Of a stretch of 64,000 nt of DNA, positions 47,385 to 61,368 are shown piece by piece (the first letter of the stretch is position 1; each line of letters starts with the position of its first letter). This stretch comes from Lutjanus erythropterus (Eukaryota; Chordata; Actinopteri; Lutjaniformes; Lutjanidae). The stretch is from contig CM034594.1 of the NCBI GenBank assembly GCA_020091685.1, positions 37,263,733 through 37,327,732 on the forward strand, read 5' to 3'. The translations under genes and the position numbers were made by a program. The notes below the pieces were generated by a model, which saw only the letters and a program-made list of their open reading frames with translations, ran no database searches and was not told the origin of the DNA.

Positions 47385-47645
47385 AGTTAAAATCCTTGTA
47401 AGTGAGCTATTCTCCTTTGCCACAATAATCCATCCACCATCCACTCTAAAGTGAGTAGTTTCATCTTGAAAGAAAGGCATTTATTAGACACTGAACTATG
47501 GCTATTTTACGTATGGTTGCAGATAACATGGTGTACCGGGCTGTCTAAAGGGGCCTGGGCATAAAAAATAAAAAGGGCACCAGCTGCATGTCGAGGGCCA
47601 CCAGCCTGCCAAAGAATTTGATGCATTTTATCACATTTTGTCCCA

Positions 47646-47894
47646 AAGGGCACTTTATCAGATTTTCTTGACTGGAGGGACACTGTTGGGGGCACTTCAC
47701 CATGTTTTGTCCACTAGAAGGGCATTATATCATGTTTTTTTTTTTTTTCTACTGGAGGGCACTTTAACACATTTGGTCCACTAGAAAGGTACTCCAGAGG
47801 ACACTTTATCATGTTTTCTCTTCTTGGAGGGCACTAGAGGGCACTTTACTATTTCATCCAGTGGAAGGGCACACTAGAGGGTACTTTCTTTTAA
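47646..47894 (+). repeat. Degenerate tandem repeat, unit about 30-45 bp
   Basis: About seven diverged units with the pattern GGGCACTTTATCATGTTTT followed by (G)TCCACTAGA or CTACTGGA, plus an internal poly(T) at 47734-47748. Confidence 0.8.
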
Positions 47895-49314
47895 CATGGG
47901 GGTGCCAAGGAAGGCAGTTGCCCCTTCCTCTACCACTTCTCAGAGTCCACCAGTGACAGATACCATTTTTTCCCCCAGAGGTAAAGTCATGATCCACCCT
48001 GCTCTGCCTCTGAGTGCTTTAAAATTTTGTATCTGTAGAACTTTACAAAATCCCCATAGTACAGTCCCTAATAAATATCTTATTTCAAGATCAAACTGGC
48101 TTTTTATTGTGATCAGTCCAAGGTAAACCTGTGCAATAATCCTGCTGTTTAACCAGCATTTCTATATTCTACCCCTATCAGTTGGATGGATTATCTTAAC
48201 AAAGCAGAAGTGCTAACAAACACATTTTTTTTAAAAACAAAGAAATAAACCTTTTGTGTGCACAGAAAAGACTTAATACAACTTCAACTCATTAAAAAAC
48301 GGAAACAAAAACAAAAGTGCTGCTTTTATATTTTTGTTGACTGACTTCTATGATAAACAATGCAACAGTTATAGCACAAAAGGACCATTATAAGAGTGCT
48401 GCATCCATAAGAAATTCCATTTACAAGGAAATTGCTGACTCTTATAGTGGATAGCGGTTCTTATTCATGGTAGAAAATGCCAGTTGCTGACCACATAGAG
48501 GAAGACAGAGAGCACTTTGTCCAAGTAAAAGGTCAGATAAGAAATGGTCTTGAAATAGCTTGATCCCTTTTCTGCAAGATGTTAAAAACTTTTGAACTTG
48601 TGGCAGCTGTATATGGCTGGCTGCAGTGAAAAATAAAAACAGAAAGCAGTGACACAAGGGCTAAAGGCAAGGGCCTCTAATGGTGCGAATGCAATGCATC
48701 CAACCATTGCAATAGGAGGACATAAAGCAATAACAGAAAACTTTTTTTTTGGTCCAAATGTTGGGGTAAATTGCGTAGCTACACTGCCATAAAATGTTTT
48801 TAAAAGTGTTATGGCTATAACTGATTGCTTGACTTGTTTTCATGACCACTCTTTGGGTAGCTGCCAGTACAACAGAGAGAAAGGCCAATAAAAAACTCCT
48901 AACTTTCTGTGCTCCTGCAAAAAAGTCTAAAGCAGTAGAAACTGAGGCAGTAGCAGAGCATCTGAGGTTAAGGTTTTTCATGTTTTGCTGCAGTTATACA
49001 CATATACTCAACAAGAGTTATGTGAATGAAAAGTCAGGGCACCCAACACTGAAAAAGGACAGTCCACTCAGTTTGTATTTTGATGAATAAATGGATATTG
49101 AATCCTTGCAGGTCAACTATTTCTCTTCATGGCTTCTTCCACTGATTGACAGCTCACGTTGGTCTCAGTGTCTGGAAATTGTGTTGTTTTTGACCTTTGT
49201 CCGCAGTGGTCTGCGGGGTTAAGCCACATTGTGCTCTGACAGGCTCTCTGCCAAAATCTCCTCTGTCTACAATCTGTCCAATTTGTTGCAAACGCAGCTG
49301 GTTTTTAAAGTTTT
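47895..49314. other. Non-coding stretch, nothing recognised
   Basis: Chance frames only. Confidence 0.45.
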
Positions 49315-50400
49315 ATGGCAGGTCCACACCAGTCTTCAGTGCGGCTGAACTGAACCCTGGAGCTTGGCGCGGTTTGTTTGGGTTGGTGTGAATGCCAGAC
49401 TCGAATTCTGGTGCAGACCAAACAACCACTCTCTGGTCCATCTCAAAGGGGTGGTCCTATAGACCGCAGTCAAGTGAACTCTGGAGTCATTCATTTCTGG
49501 TGTGAACATCATTCGAACCAATTACAGAGGCGGACAATTCTATGTGTCATTTCATTGGTTCAAAAATGTTTTCTCTTCCTGTTTTGGTGACTAGTGAACT
49601 AATACCACATTTGTGACTAAAATGTGGACTGGCAGGGGACACACCACTCCCACTGGGCTTTAAAGCCAGTTTGACATTGTGGTCAAACCATGCAATGACA
49701 ATGTCATGTGATGCTTTCATGCCCAAAAAGACTTTTTCCCCATAGACTTACATTGTGAAGGAAGCAGCTATAAAATGATGGATTATGTTTTTTTGAGCAC
49801 CACAACCTCCAGAAAATGAATTGTGTTAATATCAGGACCAGATCTATTTGGTGTGATTACATTTGGAAAGTCTAGAAGAGCCCCACCGCTAAATCATTTT
49901 ATCCCAACTTTAGTTAGCGGAGAGCTAAACCAGAAGTTAGCTGCTCGGCTGATGGGAGTCTCTAGTTTGCTTGCTCTAGTGCGCTTTCACAGTAAAGATG
50001 TTGGATTCATGCACCACTGAGCAGCCTCCAATGCTATAACTAGTTCTCCTTTATACATCAATGGAACAAACCTGGACTCGTGACGACGTTATTAAATTAT
50101 TTAACATCCGCTGGCGTACGTGACGTTCATATACACCGTCCTCTAAAGTCTGCTGACATGCGCCCCAGATCAACACCAACATCCACAGAACCTGATGATG
50201 CTCTACTATGACAATATCCAGGTAGAAACTGTGAGGTGTTTGTTGTCTTTTTAGCCACCGACTCTATGACTCAATAATCAGGTGATATTTTCACAGCATG
50301 ACTTTGGTTTATAATTTCTGGACCGCTTGAGTTTTGCCTTTTTGAACACAAACCAGACCAGCTGGAAAACTGAAACAATGTATTGACCTCAGATTTGTTT
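49315..50400 (+). repeat. Dispersed repeat copy B, with its own insertion
   Basis: 49315-49640 and 50160-50400 match copy A (9281-9475, 10690-11060). About 49655-50150 has no counterpart in copy A and has the look of another dispersed repeat (CCATAGACTTACATTGTGAA). No terminal inverted repeats were identified. Confidence 0.6.
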
Positions 50401-50779
50401 TGTCCAAAGGAATGGACCTTTCAGTCTAACCTGGTCAAATACTTCTGACATAAAATATCTTTCTTTGCCTCCCTAGATCTACAAAACAAAAGGAAATCTT
50501 CTAGATTATTTTTACTATATGCAGTACTGATGTCACACTTCTATAGCACACATGACCTCCCTACCAAGAAACTTTACAGATTTTTAAAACTGATTATTTC
50601 CATCCATACATCCACTCAGTATTGATAGCATTATTTCTGCTCTGCCTAACCGCCTGCCTGCAGACCTGTCTGGCCTCTGTGCTCTCACAACCTTGCTAAT
50701 ATGTCTGTAACAGAGGCAGAGCACACAGGACCGCAGCACTGCTTTCAGCAGACACACACACTCAGCTGCAGAGAGCCTG

Positions 50780-50802
50780 CACACACACACACACACACAC
50801 AC
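50780..50802. repeat. (CA)n microsatellite
   Basis: About 11 units. Confidence 0.9.
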
Positions 50803-53800
50803 TCACACTGCAACACATTTACACTCACATGTGAATAAGGGCACTCAACCTCATATTGTGCATTAGGTAGGTGGGCACCTGCATTCATTTTTTACCCACT
50901 CACTCTCTCTCAAACACAAAGGTGCATGCAGCTGTATGTTTTACTTACACACACGTATTTGCTTGCACTCAACACACATGCTTGACTAAATTCCAGATGT
51001 AAGAGAAAGCTGCTGTGGTGAAGTTGCCTCCTATAATTTAGTTAGTTTGTATAAGGAAAGAGTGTTAAGTGTGTGAGTTCATTTTAATGGCATAAATCAA
51101 AACATAATGTAATATCCTATACTTATGTGATTTCCCAAAGGGGATCATTAAAGTTTTATTAAACTTAATTGGAAATAACTGTTTATATGTTTCAGATGTA
51201 ATTAAAAAGAAACAACAGCGCAAGCTCCTTGTCACAGTTCCCAGCAGAGTACATTCTGCATCCTGCAATTGGCACAATTTTAAATTTGTATAGGCTAAAA
51301 AAAAAAAAAAAAAAAAAAAAGCAGTGTTAAAGCTGGCTGTGAAGCCATGCCTACCTCTAGCTGGTGTGCTGTGATTTATTTAGCCTCAACATGAAGATAC
51401 ATGGTGGTGACTGGTGGATGGACTGAAAAGAGAGAGATGGCCTGGGGTGATGGATCCAAAGACCTGAAAGAGAACAAAGAAATAAGACACGGGTTAGGGC
51501 GTGTTAGGGTACTGACTACGTACAGTAAAGCCTGCAGATCCAGTCCTTGATATATTGTAACCCACTCCATCACTGTCATATTATGATCCATTGAAACACA
51601 TGAAGCCTTTTCCTCACACATAGCACAACAATTGTCACTGAAAAGGGAACATAAATAAATAGCATCAGTAGCAATAACAGTTTGGGTGCATACAGTGAAC
51701 AGACAACAAGACTAAAGGTGTCTGATATCATTCACTTATTCACTATTCCCTACTCACTACATAGAGATGTCTATGTAGAGGACTATATATTGAACTCTCT
51801 ACATAATGAGGTTGCAAATTTTGTGCGTTTTCCTGAAGCAGTAGTTGAATATGCTAATAACTGATTGCTTATTAACACATAAAGAAACAATATCTAACAA
51901 TTGTGCATCCAAAAAGGCTGCAGGGACACTGCAGGAATGCAGGATGTGCGCAACATTGTAAACTGACAATAACAAGTAACAATGTGTCCTCCAGTATAAG
52001 CTGATCAGTCTATCAATGTTCAGTTAAGCCTGTTATCCTGAAAACAAAAGCACACCACTCCGAAAATACAAACTCTGGAGTTTGAGTTCAGCCACTGCCT
52101 GCCAGACTCCATTAACATATTGCTCGATTTAACCGTTACAAACATTTATACCCTCTACAAAATTATTAATGATTTCCTACAAGTCATAAACAGACACTTA
52201 ATCATTTGGCCAACATTCGGCATTAATTTGAACTCTAATCAACATGAAACAGGCATAGAAAATCAGCTATTCTGGATCAAAATGGAAACTTCTAGTTGGG
52301 AAACTGTGGCTGCAGTGTTGCTGTCAGAAAAGTGAGTATTTCACCTTAACATGTTTCCTTGATTTCTGATGACATATTGATGATTTACAGATTTATCCTT
52401 TTATAAGATATAAATGCAATTTTTTTCTCCTTTTTTTTTTTCTAATGTTCAGTTCAAGTTTAAGTTTCCTTATTCAACAAAAGCCTCCATCAGATGGTGA
52501 ACTGATGCACAACTATTGCCATTTCTGGACTATCATATTAATTATGGATTATGAATTTTAATTGATTACATTTTTAACAGCAACATTAATCAATTAATGA
52601 TTAATATCCCTACTACAGAGTGAAGAAAAAATGCTTTGTTGTTTTTGTTTCAGCACAATACACAGTGGTATACAGCAAGCGTTCTCAAAGTAATTCTTCA
52701 CAGGTCTGCATCTGATTTTTATTCAGTGTTAGAGATCCAGAATAACAACAAAATGACATTTAATCAACTCAATATAACATATATTCAAGTTAAGATCAGG
52801 ATAGTTAAGATACATTTGAGCCTAGTGGGAGAAATGGCGATTAAGGAGCTCATTGCAAATTCTCTGTTGTAAAGTCAATGCATGAACTCACACAACCACA
52901 CACAAAACACACACTCTCTCCAGTAGTTAAAATGACCACAACGATGATGTCAACTATAGGGAAAGAAGCCACACTAAAACCACATTCACCTTGGGACAGG
53001 ATCGCTGTGACTGTTCTCCAGCTATACAAATTCAATGTCACTAATAAAGTATTGATCAATAGATATTTTATTACAAAATAGAAATAACTACACTTCACTT
53101 GTATTCAAATTGGCTCCCTTTCCTTCTTGCATACTACTTTTCACAATGCATTGTGGGATACTCTGAATCTGTTCTGTTCATGTGACTGATGTTTATCAGG
53201 CACAGTGTTTACCTTGTTAACCACCTGGTTTAGGATGTTAGGAAGCTAACATCGGCTATTTTAGCCTTGATGATGGTGCATATAAGGAAGCGGCCCAGCC
53301 CAGCCGGCTCCCACAAAATGATTCCCATCCCATCCCAATCCCTGTCCTGTCCCAGTACAAGAAGAATGATTCTCATCCCATCCTATCCTTGTCAATTGAC
53401 AGTCCACACACAACATTACAGACATCTTTACACATAAAAAAACTGACATATTGCTATTATGCTCCTTCCTGGTCCCGATGACTTTTTCCCTCCCCTTCCC
53501 AGTCCCCTGATGAATGGCAAAATTGACTTCAATCCCACGCAAATCTCACAGGAATCCCGAAAAAATGTCAGCCCCCATTAACACTCCTCTCTTGAGCTTT
53601 ACAGAATACAAAAAATAGATTATTTTGTCTCACTTATTTGCACTTCTGAGGAAAACGGTAGTGTAATGCTGTGGATGCTCCACCGCTAACCTCCCACAAT
53701 TCTCCTCCACACAGTTTCCGAACCCAGTATGATACTTTAAAGAGTACTCCAATCATATTCTATCTCAGTCATTACCAGGAACACTCAGTTTAATCTGTTG

Positions 53801-56204
53801 TTTCATGCAGCAGCTGAATTAGGCATCAACTCTCATTGTTATTCTGTCTTTTTTTTCCACTCCATCTCTTTTTAGTCATCTCGAAGGAAATCTGTGCTGA
53901 AGGCTCTCTAAAATAAAATATCAAGACCCCAGTTACGTTCATGGCGAGCAGAAACCTAGAAGTCGGAACATAATACAAATTTTCAATGCCTCGACTGAAA
54001 ATAGTCTTGACACCACAAAATGTGGGCGCTGAGGCAAAAATTATGTCAGTTTTTTAACAATTCATCCAGTGTGGATCAAAGTGCTATCAAATTGAAACTG
54101 ACAGCCTGTACTTTTGCGTTTTAGTAAAGAGTACACATTGACACACGCTCACAGGAACGCACATACACATCAAATGGATGCAGACACTTTGGCAGTCAGT
54201 TTTCCAGCCAGCTGAGCTAACAAGCTGCAGGTTATTAGAAAATCATTACTCACATCAGAGGCCCAAAGGCGTCTCATCGCTGAGACATGAAACAGCAATG
54301 TGACTCGACAGTGGGACAGCTGATCAGCCCAACATGACATCCTGCACACAGGTGAACGTACGCAAAAATTCCAAAAGCTATTGATGAAGACAATGAACAT
54401 GATACTTCTTCTTTTCACTTTTTTTTTTTACCTCACACACATCCTAACAACCTTTCTCAACAAGCAGTGACAGCCGCTCTACTGTGGCAGATCTTTCCAC
54501 ATGCTTGTTAGGTTGGCAGATGCAACGTGCACTCATCAGAGCTGCAGTTCACAGAGACTCACACAGAGGCTGATTTTGACATTAAAAGTTTTAATTATCT
54601 TCGTGGCAGGCAACCCCACTTTCCCTTCAAAAAAAACACAAGTGTAAAACACACACACACACATTCTTTCTAGCAGTGACAGCAGCATGTTAATTATATT
54701 TTTCCTTTAATTGTGCATCCTTCTATTTATGAGGGCTTTTTTGGCTCAACACTTTGTTCTGTAGCCTACTATCAAAACAATAATACACAAGAGGATATTC
54801 TGTGGTGTGATATGCTGGTGCTGCAGCTATCTTTAAGTCCCTCCTGACAGGTGCTGCTGCTGGCTTCCATGAAGCACTTCAAATTATAGCAAACTTTCAT
54901 AGAGTGGCTTTTATGAACCACCAGGGTTCCATCTTAAAACACTATATGCAAATTTTTAATAGGAAAAAAAATCCCATCTGTAATTGAACAATCTATTAAG
55001 CTTGGTAAATCTTGGGGGAGGGAAAAATAATTTGTAGTAATAATAATTTGTACCTTGTATTTATAATTTTATAATTTTCAACCTGGAATTACTTAATTCA
55101 TCTCCGAAACTTAATTAATAGAAGAATTGTGTGCCTATTGAATTGCTAAATTATGCTCTTCAGTGATTTCATTTGCCTCCTCATTTCTCTTTTGATCAGG
55201 AGCATGTCTTCCCTCCTTACACACAGCTCATGCTCGGTGCACTTACTATGCATCAACCACTCCAGAAACCTGAAGGTGAAATTCTGAAGACCGGTTTTAC
55301 TCATAATATGTGTAAAAATTGCCCATGCAATGTTGTGCTTGTTAGAAGAAGCCCAACATAAATACACATGTATCAGCTCAAGATCAGAATTCTCTATGAA
55401 ATCCGTGCAGTCCATTTTAGATGCTATGACCTATCAAATTAGTGTTTATTTTGCACAGCATTACTTAGCAGCATGTGTGCAAAAGCGGCCTAAGCCTCTA
55501 GCTGAACTGGCAGAGTAAACATAAAATGATGAAACAAACACCCAATGTAGCATCAGAGCTGTATTAGACAGAGAGTGTGGACAGGACCAGAGGAAATGGA
55601 ATGAAGGTCATAACATTAGTTGAGGGAATCTACCCTGATGCTCCTCCCTAACTGACTATTTTATTAAGTCGATACAATCTTCCAAGAGTCGGGCTAATTA
55701 CTAGTGGGTCATGTTTTGGTAAAAACTCCAAGGTATCCAGCAAGTCTTAGGTAATAAGGAAGACAAATGGTGATGCTTCCCTACACCTAAAGTCTACCAT
55801 TTAACGTTTGATTTTCAGGTTCAAGGTTAATTCAATGGTCATTATGCACCAGAGGGTTGCACAATAAAATGAAAGTTGTAGTCCCTTTTATGCTGCACTG
55901 TTACATTATTTATGGTAGAGCATGGAGGATAAGCTGAGGAGTCTCAAAGCCTGAAGAAAGAAGCTGCTCTGTAGTTTGGTGGTGCAGCAGCAGATACTAC
56001 TGTATCTCTTGTCAGTCGCCTGCAGGATGAACAGGATGCAGCTGGGGTGGGTACTGTCTTTGAGCTTTGTGCAGGCAGCTCACATCATCAATATCACAGA
56101 TGATGGTCAGGGAGTATCAATGATCTTCTGGCTGTCTGTCATCACCTGCTGCCAAGTCCTGGCCTGGTCCGTGCACAAATCATACACATTTGTAATGTGT
56201 CCAG
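50803..56204. other. Non-coding stretch, few repeats
   Basis: A(24) at 51297-51320, a short CA run at 54643-54662 and a C-rich stretch with CCCATCCCATCC words at 53290-53390 are the only features noticed. No exon recognised. Confidence 0.45.
51297..51320. repeat. Poly(A) tract, 24 bases
   Basis: Pure A run. No retroposon body was recognised beside it. Confidence 0.9.
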
Positions 56205-56310
56205 GCAGAATGCTTTTGGCGCCGCAGCGAGAAAGATGTGGCTTTGAATCCTGGTTTGGTCTCAGCCTCTCTGTGTGGAATTTGCATTCTACCCATGCTG
56301 ATAACCACTG
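56205..56310 (+). repeat. Dispersed repeat fragment, tRNA-like promoter box
   Basis: GCCGCAGCGAGAAAG, GGCTTTGAATCCTGG and CTCTGTGTGGAATTTGCAT match a widespread fish repeat, and a reverse-oriented copy lies at 63263-63415. TTTGAATCC is B-box like. Too short to assign. Confidence 0.5.
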
Positions 56311-56739
56311 GTAATAAACCTTTAGTTTGGTAAATGCAGTGATTTCCACCACAAGTCTACACCTATAAAGCTAGTGTTAGTCAGCCAGAAATGCTAATGC
56401 TTGCAGCTTACGTTCCAGCAGATAAAGACAAAGTTTAATCCATTCCCCACATGTGTACTCTTGTGTTTTACATTTTTGAAAGATGACAAAAAAGACGCCA
56501 CCGTCCAAACGTATGAAACACAGAGTGTCACCCTTCTTAGAGCCCCATACATTCTACTCAGCATGTAGAGAAAGCAAAGCTTGACAGGCCTGTGGCACCT
56601 TAGTCATGGTTGCTAAGCTATGATTGGGCAGTTGCTGTTCGGAAGATGGGCTTAGCGAAGGGTCAACTCTCCAGGCAGAATTGTACTTACTATGGTTGTG
56701 TATATCACAATAAAGTTGACCTTTACCTTTATTGCTCCT

Positions 56740-56910
56740 TTGTATAAGGTAACAAAAACTCATGAGAATTTTCTTAAATTTACTTAAGAAATACAGCCAT
56801 TTCTGAGCCTTCTTTACCACAGTGGAGATGTGAGATGACCATGATATGTCCCAAGAACAGCTGCACTGATGTGGACATGGGTGTGTCTTTGCCCCCTTGG
56901 TCATGCTAAT
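56740..56910 (-). mobile_element. LINE ORF2 fragment (L2-like)
   Basis: The minus-strand frame reads DISWSSHISTVVKKAQKWLYF followed by LSKFKKI. It is similar to SRTSHISTLVKKAQKHLNFL in the second fragment at 57.8-58.6 kb and to the thumb region of L2-type reverse transcriptases. Only a short piece remains, in the opposite orientation to its neighbour. Confidence 0.75.
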
Positions 56911-57789
56911 GTTGAGCAGTAGGTTTTCTCTGTGTGCCATTCTGCAAGATTTCCTCTCGATATAAATGATCATCATTGTTTGTAATCCAAACATTTTTAC
57001 ATTTTTGTTAACATGACTAGGTTTTCATATTTTTTCAGTTAGGAATTCTAGCTTTAACAAACCTCATTTTACTTCTATTAAATTGTGAAACTTCTCAAAG
57101 ACTTTGCTTTAATTACACCTTTTCAAAAACCTCCTCTTTTGAAACAATTTCAAGCCTCCCACCTCAAACCTTGAACCTGTCTCTGAAAAACACTGCCTTA
57201 TTGCCACATGTGAACCATTGCAGTGCCTGTCTGTATTGTATGATCTTGAAAGTCGTTGGTATTCTGCTCACTTTGCCTCTATATTTAGCATCTGTTCCCT
57301 CCACTCAGCTATGTTAGATTGTGGTGAAATGACCTGTCAGTGAGCTTGCTGTGCGTGTGTGTGTGCATGTGCATGAATACAAAATAAAGAGGGAGAGAGT
57401 GTGTGTATATGCGCATAAAGCAGAAAGAAAGGGTGTCTGTGAGGTGTGTATGTATGTGTGTGATATCTTTTTACTGACAATCTCCCTGATACTCTTGCTT
57501 TGAACATGAAAGTAAAAGAAGAAACAAAGGAGTAATGTGCAAAAGTAACCTCAGAGGTCTAAATGATTAGAATAAACAGGGCAGAAACACCCACAGTAAA
57601 GAATGCACACACACACAAACCTGTGAGTTTGCAGTTTTGGCCTGTTGTTCTTGTTTTTTTTTGTGACAATGATAAGGAACTCCTCTCTTTTGTCTAAGTA
57701 TACATCTTTTCCCCAAAACATATATTTTCTTAACCTTACCCACTATTTTTTTCATTTATTTTTGCGCTTTCTTTCCATATTTTAGTTTG

Positions 57790-58560
57790 GATTGGCAGTG
57801 TCACGTCCTCCATTCAACACCAGAGCCCCCCTGGGCTGTTTGCTCAGCCCCCTCCTGTTCACGCTGTACACCCATGACTGCAGCCCCCGACATGGAGAGA
57901 ACTCTAGTGTGAAGTTTGCTGATGACACCACCATCATCGACTAGATTTCAAACAATGATGAGACTTAATATTGGGAGGAAATCAACAGAATAGTGTACAA
58001 AAAGCAACCTACCGCTCAACATCAGCAAAATCAAGGACCTGATTGTTGATTTTTGGAGAAAGGAGGCAAAGACGCACACCCCTGCTTACAACAGTGGAGC
58101 TGATGTGGAGCAAGTGAACAGTTTTAGATTCTTGGGAATCAACATCACAGAAAATTTGTCAAGGACATCACACATCTCCACCTTGGTCAAGAAGGCTCAG
58201 AAACATCTGAATTTCCTAAAGAAACTTAAGAAGGCACAATTCCTGTGCCATGTTCTTGTCAACTTCTGCAGAGAAGCACTTGAAAGCATCCCGACTAAAA
58301 ACATCACAGACTCACTGGCATCATGGGATGTGTGGGTCATTAAAGCAAGCCAGAACATCATTGGTACCTATCTACCACATCAGTGACATCGTGGAGACGA
58401 GGTGCCTCTGCAAATACTAGTAAAAACTAAAAGACAACACCCACCCCAGCCACCCTGCTGCCATCGGGCAAGAGATACAGAAGTATTCACTGCCATACCA
58501 CCAGACTGAAGAACAGCTTCTTCCCTGAGAGACTGCTTAGTTCATCTTTGGCACTCCGCC
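57790..58560 (+). mobile_element. Broken LINE reverse transcriptase (L2-like), C-terminal half
   Basis: Frames on the plus strand read GCLLSPLLFTLYTHDC, then KFADDTTIID with the FADD catalytic motif, followed at once by a stop near 57943. Further on come VNSFRFLGINITENLS, HISTLVKKAQKHLNFLKKL and, in another frame, LLPSGKRYR and RLKNSFFP, the standard end of ORF2. Several frameshifts and stops show that it is dead. The endonuclease and front of the reverse transcriptase are missing. Confidence 0.85.
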
Positions 58561-60739
58561 TTATTAGTTTGTTCGATATATTTTTTTAATCTCTTCAACC
58601 AAATCCAAACATTCAATCAAAGAGGGAACTACGTCAAAATCAATACAACCTTGTTGTAAATGATAAATAAATCGCATTGTATCCTTATGTAAGTTGACTT
58701 GACTGCCTATTAAGTTACCTGCAGAGCTGTGGCAACTGTTTGCCAATGAGTCTCAAAATGACACATACGACTGATGGAGAGTACCGTCAGCAACAGGCTT
58801 ACAGGACCTCAGCTATGTTATAAGTCATCTGACATAACTCACATGACATTACACATGTTATAAAACTGTCACAGTTTGTAGCCATAAAAACTACTTGGGT
58901 AAGTTTAGAAAAAGATTGTGGTTTGGGTTTAAATAACCACATTATGTATCTCACCTGACGGACGTCATGTAAATAACTACTTTACTTTTCGTCTGACACA
59001 GGACCTAAACCACAAACTCCAGTGTTTGTTTTAGCCATCCCACCTCCACCACCGGCTCTGATGCTTTGACGTGCGTCGGAACCCACGTAGACAGAAGCTT
59101 CAGTTTGGCGTGAGCGCTGCTGTCCTACGAGAATGATGCTGACATGACATCTGCAGTCTAGACACGGGGTAATTCCCTGTCTGTGGTGAGTACATTTGGT
59201 CATACTTTAGTACAAAGTCTCCTTGTTTTCTGATCTGCTTCCATTTGCCCCATTAAAATGAGAGCAGGAAAGCATCTTTTGTTATATTTGTTAAAATTCT
59301 CTTTCCATCCAGACCACTGAATCAAATGCTCTGACAAAAAAAAAAGAAAGAAAAAAGAAAACAATACAGCATCTGTGGCTGTCACCTACCTGTCTTCTGA
59401 TATACCTGCCTACCCACACGTACATGCACTCATTCTGCTAGACGATATATTCCTAAAGCTATAGCAAATTAGTCACACAGGAATAACAGAGAAAGTACAG
59501 CCAAAATTTGACAGTACTAATATGCTAGCTTGACAGCTGTTGTGTTTTCTTTCATGTGAACGCACACATACACACTTTAGTTCAATTTAGTTGCAGGTTT
59601 CAAATTGTTTGCGGTAGTTTTTCCAACACCTGTACAAAATCTAACCCCGTAGCCTAAACCGAGCATGTCCCATCAGTAGCATACGAGCAGGGACAGGGTC
59701 AGACTCAAAAAAAATTGTTGAAAATTTTATTTAAAATGATCCAAACCATCTGCTCAGCGATGCACCACCACCCATTCACTCAGTGTCATTCTAGACGTAA
59801 ACACCACCATATGGTATTTCAAGAGAGGCTATTGAATAAATGTAAAACACCAGCCGGTATAATTTATTCCTAAACAGCACTCTGAAACTTTGGCAAAAAA
59901 GAGAGGACTGATGATTGCCATGCAGCGCTCAATACTGTCATTGAAGTTCATTTGTTAAACCTGTAAAGTTTTGACAAACTAAATGAAATGTGAAGTAAAG
60001 TTTTCCGATGTTAGATGTCAGGATTATTAGGAAAGTAGTTAAAACAGGAATGAAGAATTGAGATATCTATTCAGAGATTATAAGAACTCTCAGGTTTGGA
60101 GTAGAATCAATTAAGAGAATTAAAAGTATGTGGAAAAAATTTACTTACAAGTTAAATTACAAGCACAAGGAGATGAGCATAAATCTCAGAATCCTTTAAC
60201 CATTACTGTTATATTGAGGTAACATTATTAAAAAGTCTGTCCTTTAGATAATAAAAGAACATTTTGTATTTTTTTTTATCATCATTAACTGATCAAACTC
60301 ATTTGGTTTTTAATCTGGATCACAGATATGCTCACACATTTTATGTGTTTGACAATTTAGCCTTTTAAATAAAAGATATAATATGTGTATTTGGGATTCT
60401 AATAAATATAATATTACTTTCTTTGACCAAAAAATAAGTTGAAACAGGGTGTCATCATGCAAAGAATGAATTTAGCTCTTTGGACTGTGGCAGTGTTAAT
60501 CCCCATTAGTTATTATCTTCCTGCTGTGAGGAACTGACCATTACTGAATTTTCTCAATTTGTATGTAACGTCCTCAGCTTCAGTGTCACACAATGTGCCC
60601 TTGTTTTGTTGAATATTGCCAGACAGAGATTAGACCACTGTCTTCAACCTTTGTGTATTTCAGCTCTTTTCTTACTTTTATATACTTTTTTAGGTTTGCT
60701 TTTTTTGTGAGTTATGTGAATGGATTTTCATGGATCTTA
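58561..60739. other. Non-coding stretch, nothing recognised
   Basis: AT-rich, short frames only. Confidence 0.45.
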
Positions 60740-60990
60740 TTACAGCGCTTTGCAAAACACACTATTCTGATTGGTCAATTACAGCATTCCAAGGTCTGTT
60801 ATTTCTCTGTAGCAGACCATTGTTATGAGGGACAGACCGTTGCTATGGACACAGTTCTGATAATAGACTGGAGGAACACTAAAATCATTGTTAAATCACT
60901 TAAATCATTTTAAAATGTCAAATTATTGACTTTTTGTGGTACATAACCATGTAACAAACAGGATAATGTAGACTGAGCAGGTTGCTTTTG
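60740..60990 (+). mobile_element. MITE copy related to 36560-36945
   Basis: CTGATTGGTCAATTACAGC, GGTCTGTTATTTCT, TAGCAGACCATTG and CCGTTGCTATGG, then GGATAATGTAGACTGAGCAGG, are shared with the other copy, partly in inverted order. Confidence 0.65.
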
Positions 60991-61065
60991 CAAAATAAGG
61001 CCATAAAATAATTCTAAAATTAAAATTTTGTGTCATATAAATGCAGGCCAAATATATTAATGTAA

Positions 61066-61140
61066 TACTACTATTACTACTACTACTACTACTGATGATA
61101 ATAATAATAATAATGATAAGAAGAAGAAGAAGAAGAAGGA
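61066..61140. repeat. Compound trinucleotide microsatellite (ACT)n(AAT)n(AAG)n
   Basis: Blocks of ACT, then AAT, then AAG units follow one another with few interruptions. Confidence 0.9.
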
Positions 61141-61295
61141 GGAGAAAAGAATTTAGTCTTTACTTAGTTACATGAAAGAACAACACAAGAGAAATTTATT
61201 AGAAAGATATTAAAAATGTAAAACAAAATGTACCTCTATGAGGGGTTTGAAAACTGGTCCCCATTCAATTAAAACTAAAAAAACAACAACAGCCA

Positions 61296-61368
61296 ACTGA
61301 CCTTCAATCAGCTTGAAGGTGAGTAGATACTGACTGAAATTTCATTTTTGGGTGAACTATCCCTTTAA
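61296..61368 (+). mobile_element. Right arm of the 37610-37977 MITE family
   Basis: TGACCTTCAATCAGC, GGTGAGTAGATA and TTTTGGGTGAACTATCCC end at TTAA (61365-61368). The left arm is absent. Confidence 0.75.

Noticed and set aside
57790..58560. Working reverse transcriptase gene
   Set aside because: A stop directly follows the FADD motif and several frameshifts come after it. It is a dead LINE fragment.
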